A stretch of DNA of 64,000 nucleotides, taken from Cladophialophora immunda. Its lineage: Eukaryota > Ascomycota > Eurotiomycetes > Chaetothyriales > Herpotrichiellaceae. A model generated the notes under the pieces. The model made no database searches and was not told the DNA's origin. It was given only the letters and a program-made list of their open reading frames with translations. Position numbers and translations under genes: made by a program. Below are positions 42,591 through 52,904 of the stretch, piece after piece. Positions within the stretch are counted from its first letter, which is position 1. The number at the start of each line of letters is the position of its first letter. The stretch covers positions 1,628,777 to 1,692,776 of the forward strand of contig NW_015622545.1 in NCBI RefSeq assembly GCF_000835495.1, read 5' to 3'.

Positions 42591-42848
42591 TCAGCGTTTT
42601 ACCCGTGGAAATCTGACCTTCATTACGCTGACAACGTCTATATCGAAACCGGCCTTGAAATCATTCACCCATGCGAAGACAAACCGGACCGTGCTAGCGA
42701 ATTCCTTGCGGGACCCGCCGGTCGTCCCACGAATGTCGATGTTTTTGAGCACGGCGTTCATGGAATGGAACAACATCTTGGGGGCAACCCGCCACTTGGG
42801 TGCTTCTTTCCCACGGAGTGCCCCTTTGTATGATTTGGGTTCTGGCAA
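42591..42848 (-). mobile_element. Ty1/copia reverse-transcriptase start, degenerate
   Basis: On the minus strand the frame opens with EPKSYKGALRGKEAPKWRVA then PKMLFHSMNAVLKN. The order P-x-[ST]-Y-x-[ED]-A-[LM]-x-x-x-x-A-x-x-W-x-x-A-x-x-x-E-x-x-S-[ML] is the start of the reverse transcriptase domain of Ty1/copia polyproteins. Here the Met-Asp-Glu-Glu part has become PKMLF and the following W-V-F-K-x-K block cannot be read without frame changes. No LTR, primer-binding site or integrase was found nearby, so only a scrap remains. Confidence 0.45.
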
Positions 42849-42972
42849 TCTTGAGGGATCGACGCGTTGCGTCTCGCCATGAATGCCTGTGTCTTAAGAT
42901 GTCGACCATTCTTTGACTTTGTGGACGGACCAACCGATTTCAAACTGACTTGGCTGAATATCTTTGTCCAGA

Positions 42973-43605
42973 ATGACCTTGGAAAGGCTGACCTTCGAAA
43001 CATTCAAACAAGAACTGTTTCAGAACTTGCCCAGACCTGATGGCTCCTATCTTCCTCGATCGGCCACCCGGGAGTCTCAGTTGTACAAAAGAATCTTGGG
43101 CCAGTCTCTGCGACCCCTTCTTTCAGCAGTTCTAGATCCATCAACTCCTCCTCGTTCGGTGGTCTCAGCTCTGGAACAATCTGACCCTCGCTGGAAAACT
43201 CCGCACCTGATCTTTCTCGACTATCTAGATCTCATCGCCTGCAAGAACAACGCCCCCCCTCCCACCCTCGGCTGCACACCCCGATTCCCTGCTCCTCCAG
43301 ACAATAGCCCACGAGTATCACTTCCTGAAGAGATTGGACATCCTCCTGTGGCAAAAGATGATATGGGCATGGCCGAGTGGAATTCTGTTTGCTTGCCTGC
43401 GCATTGCCAGCCGTCACTAACCCTCTGTTACGCGTTTTCTCCCTTCACTGCCTGCGCAAAATTTCAATCTCTTGGCGACTATGAGATCGATCCTAATTTC
43501 ACTTCCTCCTTTATTCTTGCACCTCTGAACCTCTTTACACCGTCGGCAGGATGGAGGACTCCTGAAGGCAGATCAACATGGCGAACAGTTCGCTGGGACG
43601 GCTGA
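42973..43605 (+). CDS. hypothetical protein, 210 codons
   Basis: An uninterrupted frame from the ATG at 42973. The N-terminal half is helical (LERLTFETFKQELFQNLPRP, LYKRILGQSLRPLLSAVLD), followed by DPRWKTPHLIFLDYLDLIAC, a Pro-rich linker and a Cys/Phe-rich second half. It reads like a genuine globular N-terminus but I cannot place it in a family. After 43605 protein-like sequence continues in other frames to about 43836, suggesting either introns or decay. Confidence 0.4.
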   Translation: MTLERLTFETFKQELFQNLPRPDGSYLPRSATRESQLYKRILGQSLRPLLSAVLDPSTPPRSVVSALEQSDPRWKTPHLIFLDYLDLIACKNNAPPPTLGCTPRFPAPPDNSPRVSLPEEIGHPPVAKDDMGMAEWNSVCLPAHCQPSLTLCYAFSPFTACAKFQSLGDYEIDPNFTSSFILAPLNLFTPSAGWRTPEGRSTWRTVRWDG

Positions 43606-43839
43606 ATACAGCCGAAGTGCTGCCAAAGTTCAGTCAGCATGAGTTGGATCAGGCTGACATTCGACCACTTGGAAGTGGGCAGTACGGACTTTCCTGGATC
43701 ACGTTTTGCAGATGGGTCATGCATGGCCCGCAGACTGCTGCGACTCAGAGTGGTCTCGAACGAGCGTCGAAAACTGGTACTTGAGGAAGTCCTAGTCAGG
43801 GCAATCTCCCATCCGGCGCAGAGGGTGAGTCAATAACGC

Positions 43840-46085
43840 CAGTTTGCTTGAGGAAACCTTGGGCCCGCCAAACCAAATCGAGGTCCGATTTTCAAGAGAA
43901 TTATACTCATCGAACGTCTTTGATCATGTACGGAAGGCTCCTCTGCGCCGAGGAGGAGGAGTGGGAAGGGTAGTTGTGAGCCTCTTGCCTCCCTCCATTC
44001 AGCAGAGCAAGCGGAAGGAAAGCACATATCAACAACATGGAAAGGCTGGAAAGAGAAAAGCGTGGCGAGGGATCTGCTGCTTGACAGCCCGCATTCCCGC
44101 CAGAAGTCATTCAAATGCCAACGCCTTCATTCCAGTACCCCTGTCTACGACCAGGTCGATGCCGGACTGCTACTACTACCCCAATCCCTTGCACCGAGTC
44201 CACGAAGCTATATACCTCTCATCGAACAAAACAACCACAAGATTCAGCCCCGTGAAGAAGAAGAAGAAGAAGAAGAAGAAGAAGAAGAAGAAGAAGAAGA
44301 AGAAGAAGAAGAAGAAGCCCCATTCCTCGGTCAGGCTGGGCGGGCTTCAGGTGAACGTTTTTGGTCAGATTGTCGGCCCAAGATTCTGCCAGGTATTCAG
44401 GGGATTCGACAGCCAAATCCGGATTTGGACCAAAACACGGAAGAAGCAAAATGCGGATCTGTTGAATCTGCTGAATCTGATGGGCCTCTCCTTGCTCCCA
44501 GAAGGTCACAGCAACCCCGGAACCCGCGACCACAGCCAAACTCCAGGTGATGGCAACAATTTCATTGCCCCTGCATGACGCCAATAAGAGCGGCCAACGC
44601 TTCTTCCGCCACTTTGCCGCGGGAGCTGGCTCGCTCCCAGCGCTCATGTTTCTTCTTTGTCATTCGATCAACCTAAGCCAGGCGGACCAAGACGGGCTGG
44701 AAATCTTTGCACTGGGGCCTGCCGGCAGCGGAAGTTGAATGTTGTCGACGACATTCTTGAAGCGGGCGGGCGGATGGGTTACAAAGATTCAACCATATCT
44801 CTCCGCCTCTCGACCTCGACTTACGTCGCAGAGTTCTACAGCATCCTGTCTAATCGGTTCAGCCGCATTTCCCACGCATGGATCCCGAAGCCGTAGCCGA
44901 TCTCCTCGAGGTTGAGGCCGTCGAGGTCGATGAAGAGGAGGAATTCGAAGACGCATATGAAACAACCATAGCAAGATTCAGCAGAACGTCACCGGACAAG
45001 AACCGGATTGTTACAGAGAGAATTCTGTTGTGTGAACCGTCCGCCTAATCAAAGTCATCCATGGCGAGGATGCCGGAAACCCGTGCACGCACATTTGCGC
45101 TGTTCGAATGCCATGTTCCACGCGAAGAGACTCAGTATCGCACAAGCACCATAACGCGCAGTCCGCACCGTCCAATCGTTCCTCCTTCCACGAGCACGAG
45201 AGCTATCAGCAGCAGTGGACTGGATGCAGTGGAATCTCTTCGAGACCGGGGGCCAGCACAGCGGCATCGTCCCACGGTCCTTCCGCGCCGCGGTACTGCT
45301 GCTGGAGCGGAAGGACAGCGACACGTCTCCCGCTTGCACGGCCAACATTGGACCTGAAATTCAACAGATCGTTTTGGGCAATCAAGAACCCCAGAAGATC
45401 AAGAACGTGAAGGACGAGCCAGTGTCCATTTCGACCCCGCGGAGTCCCCCCGACAATGGATCGCTGGGATGCCAAATTGTATGAGTGCACTCTCGGGTAT
45501 CCGGCCGCAGGATGAATACCGTGTTCTCTATGTTCAAGAAATTCTAGGATGCGTAGGACACGAAGAAGGATCACCAAGATGCCAACCAGAACCCAGCCAG
45601 AACAATCTACTAGGAAGAAGTCGTTGTTGATATCTGGGGATCAAACAGCTGGAGCCGAACCTGGGAAAGATGCCGACACGCCTACATTTTGCGAGTGGAA
45701 ATTCCCGGACGCCGATCCCCTTGATGTCTTGGTGCCAGAGGACCAGATCCATGACAGCCTGTGCCCAGCTCATTTGCACTACCAGACCAATCGAGCACTC
45801 TACTGCACTATACTGCACCCTTAAGCTCAGTCCAACAAGGATCAGTTACGGCCCGGCCAATATCTTATGTAGCTCGATCGGCCCTCCCCTCCAGCCAGGA
45901 GGCGTCAGCTGTGATCAATGTCCCGCGGTCCCTCCTCGCTTTGAACATTGCAAGCCCCTCTATGGAACCAGGCCACCAACCGATCAAGCCGCCGGGGGTG
46001 TTTCCACAGCAAACGGCGCAGGTGGTGGTGCCGGTGTCTCGCATTGCCAGCCCCCACTGCACCACGATTGTCTCCTAGGAGCTGG
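43840..46085. other. no assigned gene; several coding-like blocks
   Basis: Blocks with protein-like reading but no family include 44657-44896 (+, LNVVDDILEAGGRMGYKDST), about 44880-45046 (+, very acidic, EVEAVEVDEEEEFEDAYET) and 45215-45484 (+, MDWMQWNLFE...FRAAVLLLERKD). The 45.2-kb block resembles an N-terminal segment of a large fungal protein but cannot be named. The long poly-Lys frame here is the (GAA)n repeat. Confidence 0.3.
44254..44317. repeat. (GAA)n microsatellite, 21 units
   Basis: Uninterrupted GAA triplets over 64 bases, giving poly-Lys, poly-Glu or poly-Arg depending on frame. A perfect array this long is probably polymorphic between strains. Confidence 0.97.
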
Positions 46086-46089
46086 AGGT

Positions 46090-46530
46090 GCAATCCGCCG
46101 CGGCATCGGGGAGTCATTCACCAAACATGGACGGGATTGGGATTCATGGGGCGGCAGACTCGTTTGCCCTCCTCCCCGCCAATTCAGAGCAGAATGTCGT
46201 AACTGCGCAGGGTCATCTAGGCACATGGGTGCTGATTGCCGGACTCGAGAGTCGTCAAGTGCAAGAACCGCCAACAGGAGGGTCATGAAGCCTTGAATTG
46301 CACCAATCCCAAGTTTGTCGACAATACCCGTGTTGATGAGAAGTCTGAGGACGAGGATGCTTGGGACCTACTCCAGCAAGCCAGTGATAGGCCACGATAT
46401 TGGTGACTTTACGGAGGCGCTTCAAATCCTCTCTCCAAGGCTAAACCCGAGGACACCTACCCCGTCGTGCTGGAGACAGAGTTTCGCAAGTGTGGTTTCA
46501 GTATCTACCTGATTGCTATGGTATGTTGAG
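46090..46530 (+). pseudogene. CCHC zinc-knuckle protein relic
   Basis: The plus strand reads ECRNCAGSSRHMGADC (46189-46236), a C-x2-C-x5-H-x4-C knuckle with one extra residue, then in the next frame VKCKNRQQEGHEALNC, where the second Cys of the knuckle is Arg (CGC for TGC). It continues as TNPKFVDNTRVDEKSEDEDA then WDLLQQASD, and after another shift as DIGDFTEALQIL and ETEFRKCGFSIYLIAM. This is the C-terminal half of the fungal zinc-knuckle proteins that carry repeated CCHC motifs followed by an acidic helical domain; they bind nucleic acid. Gly-rich sequence upstream fits the N-terminal region. Three frames and the lost zinc ligand show decay. Confidence 0.7.
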
Positions 46531-46549
46531 AGGCTCAAGGTGATTGACG

Positions 46550-46712
46550 GGAGACTCATCATCCCTACGGCCGCCGCATGCGCCAAAAAGCAAAAGAAAC
46601 AGAACAAGTCAAGAGATATACGGTCTCGGCCCATCGCTCTCGGGGTGATGATTTCGCCGGAACGAGGGACGAAGTTAACAATGACACGAATGTCTTGCCA
46701 AAAAGGAGATTG
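46550..46712 (+). pseudogene. 3' end and flank of a second oxygenase-like gene
   Basis: The segment aligns base by base with 22690-22850: CATCCCTACGGCCGCCGC against CATCCCTCCGGCGGCCGA, then AAAAAGCAAAAGAAACAGAA, GAGATA, CGCTCTCGGGGTGATGATT, GAACGAGGGACG, GTTAACAATGACACGAATG and CTT. It covers the Lys-rich C-terminal tail (KKQKKQNK against KKQKTQKK), the stop region (TAA replaced by TCA) and the 3' flank. Upstream there is no oxygenase sequence but the zinc-knuckle relic, so the junction is a fusion of two gene fragments. Confidence 0.75.
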
Positions 46713-46713
46713 T

Positions 46714-46939
46714 TTGAACTTGGATTGATTGAACTTGGATTGATTGAACTTGGATTGATTGAACTTGGATTGATTGNNNNNNNNNNNNNNNNNNNNNNNN
46801 NNNNNNNNNNNNNNNNNNNNNNNNNNNNNNNNNNNNNNNNNNNNNNNNNNNNNNNNNNNNNNNNNNNNNNNNNNNNTTGAACTTGGATTGATTGAACTTG
46901 GATTGATTGAACTTGGATTGATTGAACTTGGATTGATTG
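46714..46939. repeat. 15-base minisatellite containing the assembly gap
   Basis: Perfect TTGAACTTGGATTGA units, about four on each side of the 100-base N run (46777-46876). The N length is a placeholder, so the true array is of unknown length. The frames that span the gap are meaningless. Confidence 0.97.
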
Positions 46940-46984
46940 GACGCTGAATAGAGAGACAGTGATGCATAATAAGTTGGAGTTGGG

Positions 46985-47120
46985 CGTAGCGAGTGCAGGC
47001 CAGAGGGCACTCGGCGGGCACTCAGTGGGCACTCAGTAGGTACTCAGTAGGCACTCAGCAGGCACTCAGCAGGCACTCAGCAGGGCACTCGCAGGCAAGT
47101 TGGGCACTCAGCGCAGTCTC
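46985..47120 (+). repeat. GGCACTCAGCA decamer array
   Basis: About ten units of GGGCACTCAGT/GGCACTCAGCA in tandem, followed by TTGGGCACTCAGCGCAG. Similar arrays precede the family B repeat at 58085-58185 and lie at 33780-33850. Confidence 0.9.
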
Positions 47121-47560
47121 AGCACCGCAGTCGCTGAACTTTTTTGGTTCTCGACGCAGACTCACCCACTCACCTACCCACTCGCTCGCTGCAATCCTTA
47201 CTTCTCATTTCTCGTCTTCCACGTAAGACAGACTGCAATCCACGCCTCGAAGACGCCCGTGGCATAGAAGAACCGGCCAGATGAGCACTTGAGCGGTCAA
47301 AATGGGCACTTGAGCCGTCACCCGTCTGCCACCAGCCGTCTATCAGCAGCCTGCCAGCAGTAGGCGGTTTGTCAGGGTCCAACGCATCGCCCACTCTTTC
47401 GAACTCGATAACTGCTCGACCTCTTCCTCCTCCTCCTTCCCGCCCTCCTCTCCCGCTGTCAGAGCAGCAAGCCACCCAGTCTGCTAGGGTTTGACATCTG
47501 CACGGTGGCCCTTTTCCTCCTTGACCGCTATTCTACCTCGCTCCGCTGTGACCGGGCGCC

Positions 47561-48110
47561 ATGCAGGTGAAGAGAAGATCCAAAGGAAAAAAATGGGGGC
47601 CATTCTACCTCCTCCGGGAGGCCCAGCCCGGAGACGAGGAGATAAAGAGACAAGAATCCTTCCAGCAAGATCAGCGATACGCGAAATGGACACGTGGGAC
47701 TGACGAATACAATGCCCTGAACGCAAGGCTACCCATTTTTGTCGAGGACCAGTTCAGCTGGGACGAAGAGCTGTCTTCGCCAGCTACGCTGCCTGATTCA
47801 GCCTCAGGCTCCAACCCGGCAGCCTGCCGTGTCCATCGTTCTTCGGTCGTACTCGCATCCAATAGGACCTACTGAAGCGTCTTGCGGAGCTAGAGAAGGA
47901 AGCAACCGCGAAAATCACGAGCGGGGACATCCATTTCGGTTTCGATTCGTCTCATATCAATAAACCGAAGCCAGCTGCGACCCCTGCCGAGAAGCCCCAA
48001 AGCCAGGGAGAAGATCGAGACCGAGACCGAGGCCGAGACCGAGACCGTGGAACTGCTCAATGCACCCAACGGTCTAAGCACTGTGTTGCCCATCGCGAGT
48101 CACTCTCTGA
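47561..48110 (+). pseudogene. hypothetical gene remnant with (RD)n stretch
   Basis: Frame 47561-47875 (104 codons, ATG) contains KKWGPFYLLREAQPGDEEIK and RLPIFVEDQFSWDEEL. The reading continues in another frame at about 47870-48110 with KRLAELEKEATAKITSG and an (Arg-Asp)n stretch from GACCGAGACCGAGG repeats (48018-48050). It looks like the C-terminal half of a charged nuclear or cytosolic protein. No family is recognised. Confidence 0.35.
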
Positions 48111-48439
48111 ACTGGCAGGGCAGCTCTGTGACACCTGGTGAGAAACAGACCGAGGAGACCGGAAGCAAGGGAAAATACAATCACCGTAGGGACCTGCGCA
48201 TCGCCTCCCTCAGCGCCGGCGAGGGGGAGCCTGCTCGAAGAGGGCTACGTGAGCACCCTCTTCCATGTGTTTGTTGGCCAGTGGCCCTGCAAATCCCGAG
48301 GCAGGTTTACGCTCCTTCACCGCTGCGCAACGAATTTCCAGTCAGCCAACAAATACAGCCGATGCGATGAGTCTCTTCGGATCCTCGACTGTAGTTCTGA
48401 AAAATGTGAAGGATGGCATTGACTCGATGATGTTTCGTG

Positions 48440-48575
48440 GACTTCTCGCTACAGAGCTCGAGGCTTCGCATATTACATTAAGAAGAAAGGATACAAGAGA
48501 ATCGGGATATTGTCCACGAGCACTCCGGCCTTCCTCGAGGCTATCTTCGGCATGGGGGGGGGGGGGGGGGGGCTG
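48440..48575 (+). pseudogene. AMP-binding acyl-CoA synthetase fragment
   Basis: One frame reads RARGFAYYIKKKGYKRIGIL, STSTPAFLEAIFGMGGGGGG. This is the N-terminal block of the adenylate-forming family (...RARG.A..LK..G...VGIL..NTPAF.E..FG...AGGV...NYR), in which NTP is here STP. The Gly-rich part coincides with a 19-base G run, after which the family sequence ends. The ATP-binding loop and the rest of the roughly 550-residue enzyme are missing. Confidence 0.65.
48554..48572. repeat. 19-base G homopolymer
   Basis: An uninterrupted G run inside the AMP-binding fragment. Its length is probably uncertain in the assembly, and it is slippage-prone. Confidence 0.9.
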
Positions 48576-49194
48576 GACGGCCTCGATAGCCTGTGCAGGA
48601 TCACGAACCCGGCAAACTTGTACATCCCGCCGCCGCCGCCCCCAGCGTACCCAGATTGCGTCCCCGTCCGCCGCCAGACACCTCCCGCCCCCGCAATCAC
48701 CATAGCCAGCGTCGTCTGATCCTTTCGACGGGTGAGAGAAAGTCCATCTTTGATAGGTTTCAGCTAACAGGTGCAGCAGTAAGAACCACCGACACCTGTC
48801 ATTGCAGACATCGACCATATCGTCCCACTCCGAGCCCTCCGTCAATCCGCCATCGCCACCGGAATAGCAGCACCCACATTTCGAGTGGCTCCATCCAGCC
48901 TCGGTCTCGCCGCCTGCTGTTCGTCCCACGAGCATTGGGTCTGACGGCGACCATTTCCTTCCCCAGTTTTGACAATGGTTATACTGTTTTGGGACTCCAA
49001 GGGGATCCAACAAGGTGGAACATGACAAACAAGAGAACCAAAAGGGTGTGACAAGAGACAGGACCGGCGTTTTGCATGGACCATGCTTGTGTGTGTGTTC
49101 TTCTGCCGTGCAGCAGGATCGTGGGAGCACGGTATGCTCGAGTGTTTGTTGGATGGGGTTGATTGTGGGATTGACACACTTGTTGTCGTTGGGA

Positions 49195-49290
49195 ACAAGT
49201 TGCACACACCCGGAGTTCACACACTCACTGCCTTGTTGCATCTCTGCTGCATCTCGTCTGTCTTGCTCGCGCATCTTGCGTTGTCACAAG
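49195..49290 (+). repeat. family C partial copy
   Basis: GTTGCACACACCCGGAGTTC, ACACACTCACTGCCTTGTTG, then CATCTCGTCTGTCTTGC units. Matches the reverse complement of 56790-56915. A short inverted pair GCCAAGCCGACCTCG / CGAGGTCGGCTTGGC (49294-49308, 49338-49352) lies just downstream. Confidence 0.75.
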
Positions 49291-49369
49291 CTTGCCAAGC
49301 CGACCTCGTCGTCGATCCAGCAGCATGGTCGACGGCGAGGTCGGCTTGGCTTGACGTCAGTATGCAGTA

Positions 49370-49502
49370 GATATGCAAGATACGCGAGAGATACGCGAGA
49401 CAGATAAGCGAATGCAAGATTCGCCGGACGGAGATTCAGAAATCCAAAATCCAAAACATCCGCAACGCAAAAACCAAGTCAGTGCGCAAGTGGTGCAAAC
49501 TT

Positions 49503-49537
<35 letters not shown>

Positions 49538-49590
49538 CGCAGACAACAAGTTGAAGTGGCTGCCGAGTGCGCTGGACTGCCCTCGAGTGT
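49370..49590 (-). repeat. family C full copy, reverse, with (TG)n
   Basis: In reverse orientation it matches 33878-34085: AGATACGCGAGA satellite units, CAAACTTGGATT, (GT)n at 49507-49537, GCGCAGACAACAAGTTGAAG and TGGCTGCCGAGT. Confidence 0.85.
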
Positions 49591-49735
49591 GAAGCTTTTT
49601 GGCCTTTTGTCCCAACACCAACTTTTTGTCCACTTTGTTTCCAACTGTCGACCCAAAAGTCACCTTTCCGTGCTCCAGAAGTGTGTTTGATGGCCAAACC
49701 TTTGGACTTTCGCAACTTTTGGACTTTGTTGCGCG
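49591..49735 (+). repeat. family B, 3' half
   Basis: TTTTTGGCCTTTTGTCCC, ACTTTTTGTCCACTTTG, AACTGTCGACCCAAAAGTC and GTGTTTGATGGCCAAACC match the 3' half of the copies at 31090-31160 and 58590-58700. It abuts the reverse family C copy. Confidence 0.75.
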
Positions 49736-49736
49736 A

Positions 49737-50471
49737 TCAGCTGGTTTTGATCGGGAGATATGGCGTCCCAGCAGAGGCGCCAGTCGTCGGGCAATCTGCC
49801 GTCGTCGAGAATCTGCGGAACGCGCTGGCGGATGATCTCTCTGGATTCGTGCTTGAGCGATTCCGAGACCGAATGTTGATCAGGTGCACACACAACAAAC
49901 AAAGAGTGACGGAATCCCTCTCCCACTTCTCCGCTCTCTGGTGTGTGTCGGTATCTGCGTCTGCGTGTGTGTCTGGTCTGCTCGTTGAGGATGTCGTTGA
50001 TGGAAGTCTCGGTGACTCGGTGATCCGCTCGCTGGCCCATTCACTCCACCTTTTCTCTCGATGTTCTCTTGCATCCCGGGTGACGGGTGCTTTGCAAGAT
50101 CTGCCTTTCCCAAATCCGTGGGACACCAGTTTCTCGAATACGCCGCTCGGTCCGCGCGACAGACTTGAACCTGGTTTGTTCGCCCCCTGTAGGTATTCAT
50201 AACCGTTGACTCTTAGCAGACCACTTGCCGAGCTAGGGCTACCGTGGTCACGACTGCTTTGGCTTCTTTGGAACTCTTCTTCTTGTTCGATTTCTGCAAT
50301 CGCATTGAGGAATTGGTAGCGGCCCTCATAACCTAGGCTGATGGTTAGCTTGGTGAGAAATGTCACAGGTGCCGAACTAGAGTCGAATCTTCCCGGGGAA
50401 TTGCTCACTGCGTCATGACCGACGAATGACTCTTGGCGTGTTCCAACAGAAGATTCGATAGTCGATGTCAA
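49737..50471 (-). CDS. hypothetical protein frames, minus strand
   Basis: A 244-codon frame runs through here without a recognisable domain. In the overlapping frame a shorter block (about 49740-49890) reads SLKHESREIIRQRVPQILDD then GRLPDDWRLCWDAISPDQ, which looks more like true protein and ends where family B begins. No identification. Confidence 0.3.
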   Translation of the reverse strand: MTSTIESSVGTRQESFVGHDAVSNSPGRFDSSSAPVTFLTKLTISLGYEGRYQFLNAIAEIEQEEEFQRSQSSRDHGSPSSASGLLRVNGYEYLQGANKPGSSLSRGPSGVFEKLVSHGFGKGRSCKAPVTRDAREHREKRWSEWASERITESPRLPSTTSSTSRPDTHADADTDTHQRAEKWERDSVTLCLLCVHLINIRSRNRSSTNPERSSASAFRRFSTTADCPTTGASAGTPYLPIKTS

Positions 50472-52655
50472 CTAAGTGCCTGACGAGCGAGGCGCAAGGC
50501 ATTCTTGTTCTTGCCCTGGGTACATCGAAGAGAAAGGTGAGAAGGAAAAAAAAAGAGCTAAGGACGTTGAAGTGTACAATCCAGCGGGTGCACGGAAGAT
50601 GTTGGAACTTCTCCAGCAATGTCCCTCTCGCCTGGAAGCGCCGTGTAGACGTTCTCGCTATGCTGGCTGGAAACATGTGCCTTTTTCGTTTCCCTCTGGT
50701 CCATGACGTGCTCTTCGCGTGTCTGACGCCTTTGGACGACCTCATCGCGTCTGGGAAAACTTTGGCGGCTCAGTCCAACATGACCTTCGTTGGGCGTATT
50801 GAAGTGGCACTGATTGGACGGCGGAAGGTCTTGAAATGGTATGTGTGAGAGCGGCACGGATTCAGGTCGTTCGGAGCCGTAAGTCGAACTCCAATATGAA
50901 TCGATCAGCGCTCCTTCTGGCTCGGTTACCGTGATTCGAGGCATAGGCTGCTCGGGCGTGATGATGGCGACGCGGAAGTGCCGCCTCGCGAGGCCATTTG
51001 CTGAAGAGAGCAATTCTTATCAAAATTCGATTCCGCAGAAGCCTGCTCTTCGCTCAAATACCGGAGCGCAAATCGCTTTAAATTCACCGGAAACGGATTC
51101 AGTTTTATTGCCCAAGTCCTCGATCTCGCCGAAGCTTCTCCAGTGACACGGATTGCTGTTTGAACCATTCGATCTCTTCTACCATTGCTTCAACGTGCTT
51201 GCCTGATTTGCATCAGGAAATCAACTTCAACTGGTGCTCTGATCAAAGGAGAAGTGCAATTTTCTCAGGACATCGAGACGTGGACTCGGTGCAGCAGAAG
51301 TCGCATGGGGAATTCAGTTGAACGAGAGTGAGGGGACGGTTTTCTCGAGGCGCAGGCAGATTCGATCGCGGAGGGTCAGGACGGCTTCAGGACGGGGGGC
51401 TTAAACGCTGAAATCGATGGAGGCCGGGCTGAACTGATAGCATATCCATGGGACCTTGCTTTGAGCTCAGACTAGCGATTCGAGCGAGGAATTGGTCGAC
51501 GGACTCGGAGCCATCATTCGACGCGTCCATGTTGACTCTTCTGCAAGCGGTTGAGTCTCCAATCGGCAACAATCCGTGCTAAAGGGTGAAGATGATGCCG
51601 CACTCTGCATTGAGATTGACGAAAAAGAAAGAATGGCCACCCGCTAGAGTGTGCAAAAGATAAGCGAGCAAGCGAGCGAAGGCGAAATGAAGGTGTTGCA
51701 GGCAAGCGACAGGCAAGAATGGTCCGGTGAGTTCATTTCGGTACGCAACACTCCCCCACCAGTACGCTCGTTCAGTCCCCCGTGTTACACGCCGATGCAT
51801 CGACGCATTCAATAACACGACCGGCGGAGGATACGGCAAACCTCCAGGTTCCGGTAGCCAACGGCGGTGCCGCGCCCACCCCTAGCCCCTCGAACCCACG
51901 ACGCCAAATTCGGGCGCAGCTGCGCCTGAGGAGCCTGCAAAGAAGGGCAAAATGGCGCACCGTCTGAACCGAATGTTTTCTCGGTCCGACCCCAGAGACG
52001 CCGAGGCCGCCAAAGCTGCAGTTGAAGCTCGGCTCCCTCCAGTCCGGCCAGATGGAATTGAGGAAGATAACACAATGTCCTCCGAAATTCTGGCAGGGCC
52101 GATGAGCTCCAATATAGCCCGTAGATGTTTATTCCACCGGCCGAGAGGGAAGAGATGCTAGTTGGTCTGGGATCTCCAACAGTTCGCCATGCTAACCCGA
52201 CGACCAAAAGGCCCTTCTGAACGCCATTTGGGGCGGACCGCGGCTGCCGAAGAAATCCAACCTGGAAGAGTGTGTCGCGGTAGGAGCAGTCTGGAGTCTG
52301 GACCAGGACCACAGATGGAGCCGGTGAATATCCGTTGAGAGATCTCCCCGTGACTGCTGGGAGAATATCATAGATTCTGGCATGAAATCACAAAGAGTCT
52401 CTACAGCGCCGTGGCCGCCCAGCTGCAAGCCAACCCGCCAAAGCCCTCTTCGATTGATCCGAGGATTAAGAAGACTGCTTGTTCCTGGACGTGTTTGTGC
52501 CAAAATCTGTTTTTGACAAGGCACAGAACAAGACCAGTGGATACAAGGGTGCTCCGGTACTTGTCTGGTGAGTTGAGTTTTGCTCTTGGAATGTGTTTGT
52601 GTCGCAGTGACGGCGGGTCGGCGGACACGGGGATGTATTTCGGAACGAGAGTCTC
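50472..52655. other. no assigned gene
   Basis: Several frames read like protein remnants, e.g. 50926-51168 (-, TWAIKLNPFPVNLKRFALRY) and 51952-52161 (+, HRLNRMFSRSDPRDAEAAKA), but no family is recognised and no splicing pattern could be built. Confidence 0.3.
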
Positions 52656-52659
52656 CTCT

Positions 52660-52904
52660 TCTCACCTCTTGTCCTCTTCGACCCGGCCGTGATCACCACA
52701 ATGTCACATTCGCCGGCCTCCTTGACCGTTCCGGCCCGAACACGGGTGGTGCTGTCCTCGGCGCAGCACGCACCTGGCCGTCTCTTTCTTCTCGGGCTTC
52801 ACGTCGACCAGCAGCAGCTCGCTGTAAAGGGAGCCTCGCAGGAGGGCATGCGCCGTGGCGGCGCCCACCTCTCCGGCTCTGACAATGGCAACCCGAGCAG
52901 TCAT
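52660..52904 (-). pseudogene. L-lactate dehydrogenase N-terminal fragment
   Basis: From the ATG at 52904 the minus strand reads TARVAIVRAGEVGAATAHAL, LRGSLYSELLLVDVKPEKKE, and after two small frame changes STTRVRAGTVKEAGECDIVV and ITAGSKRTRGE. This is the NAD-binding N-terminus of LDH/malate-dehydrogenase-type enzymes (LDH by the SELLLVDV and AGT..EAG.CDIVVITAG pattern), which reduce pyruvate with NADH in the cytosol. The first glycine of the G-x-G-x-x-G dinucleotide motif is Arg (AGA). The family's next step (the R..LL..N and catalytic Asp/His regions) is absent. Frameshifts lie at about 52770 and 52730. Confidence 0.8.

Noticed and set aside
43844..44578. 244-codon plus-strand frame with a poly-Lys core
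   Set aside because: The Lys run is the (GAA)n microsatellite; the flanks carry no recognisable domain and all three frames stay open across the repeat.
46422..47032. Frames spanning the N run
   Set aside because: The gap is filled with unknown bases and the surrounding 15-base unit is a multiple of three, so frames stay open by construction.
48342..49274. 310-codon minus-strand frame
   Set aside because: It is antisense to the AMP-binding fragment and low-complexity sequence, with no motif of its own.
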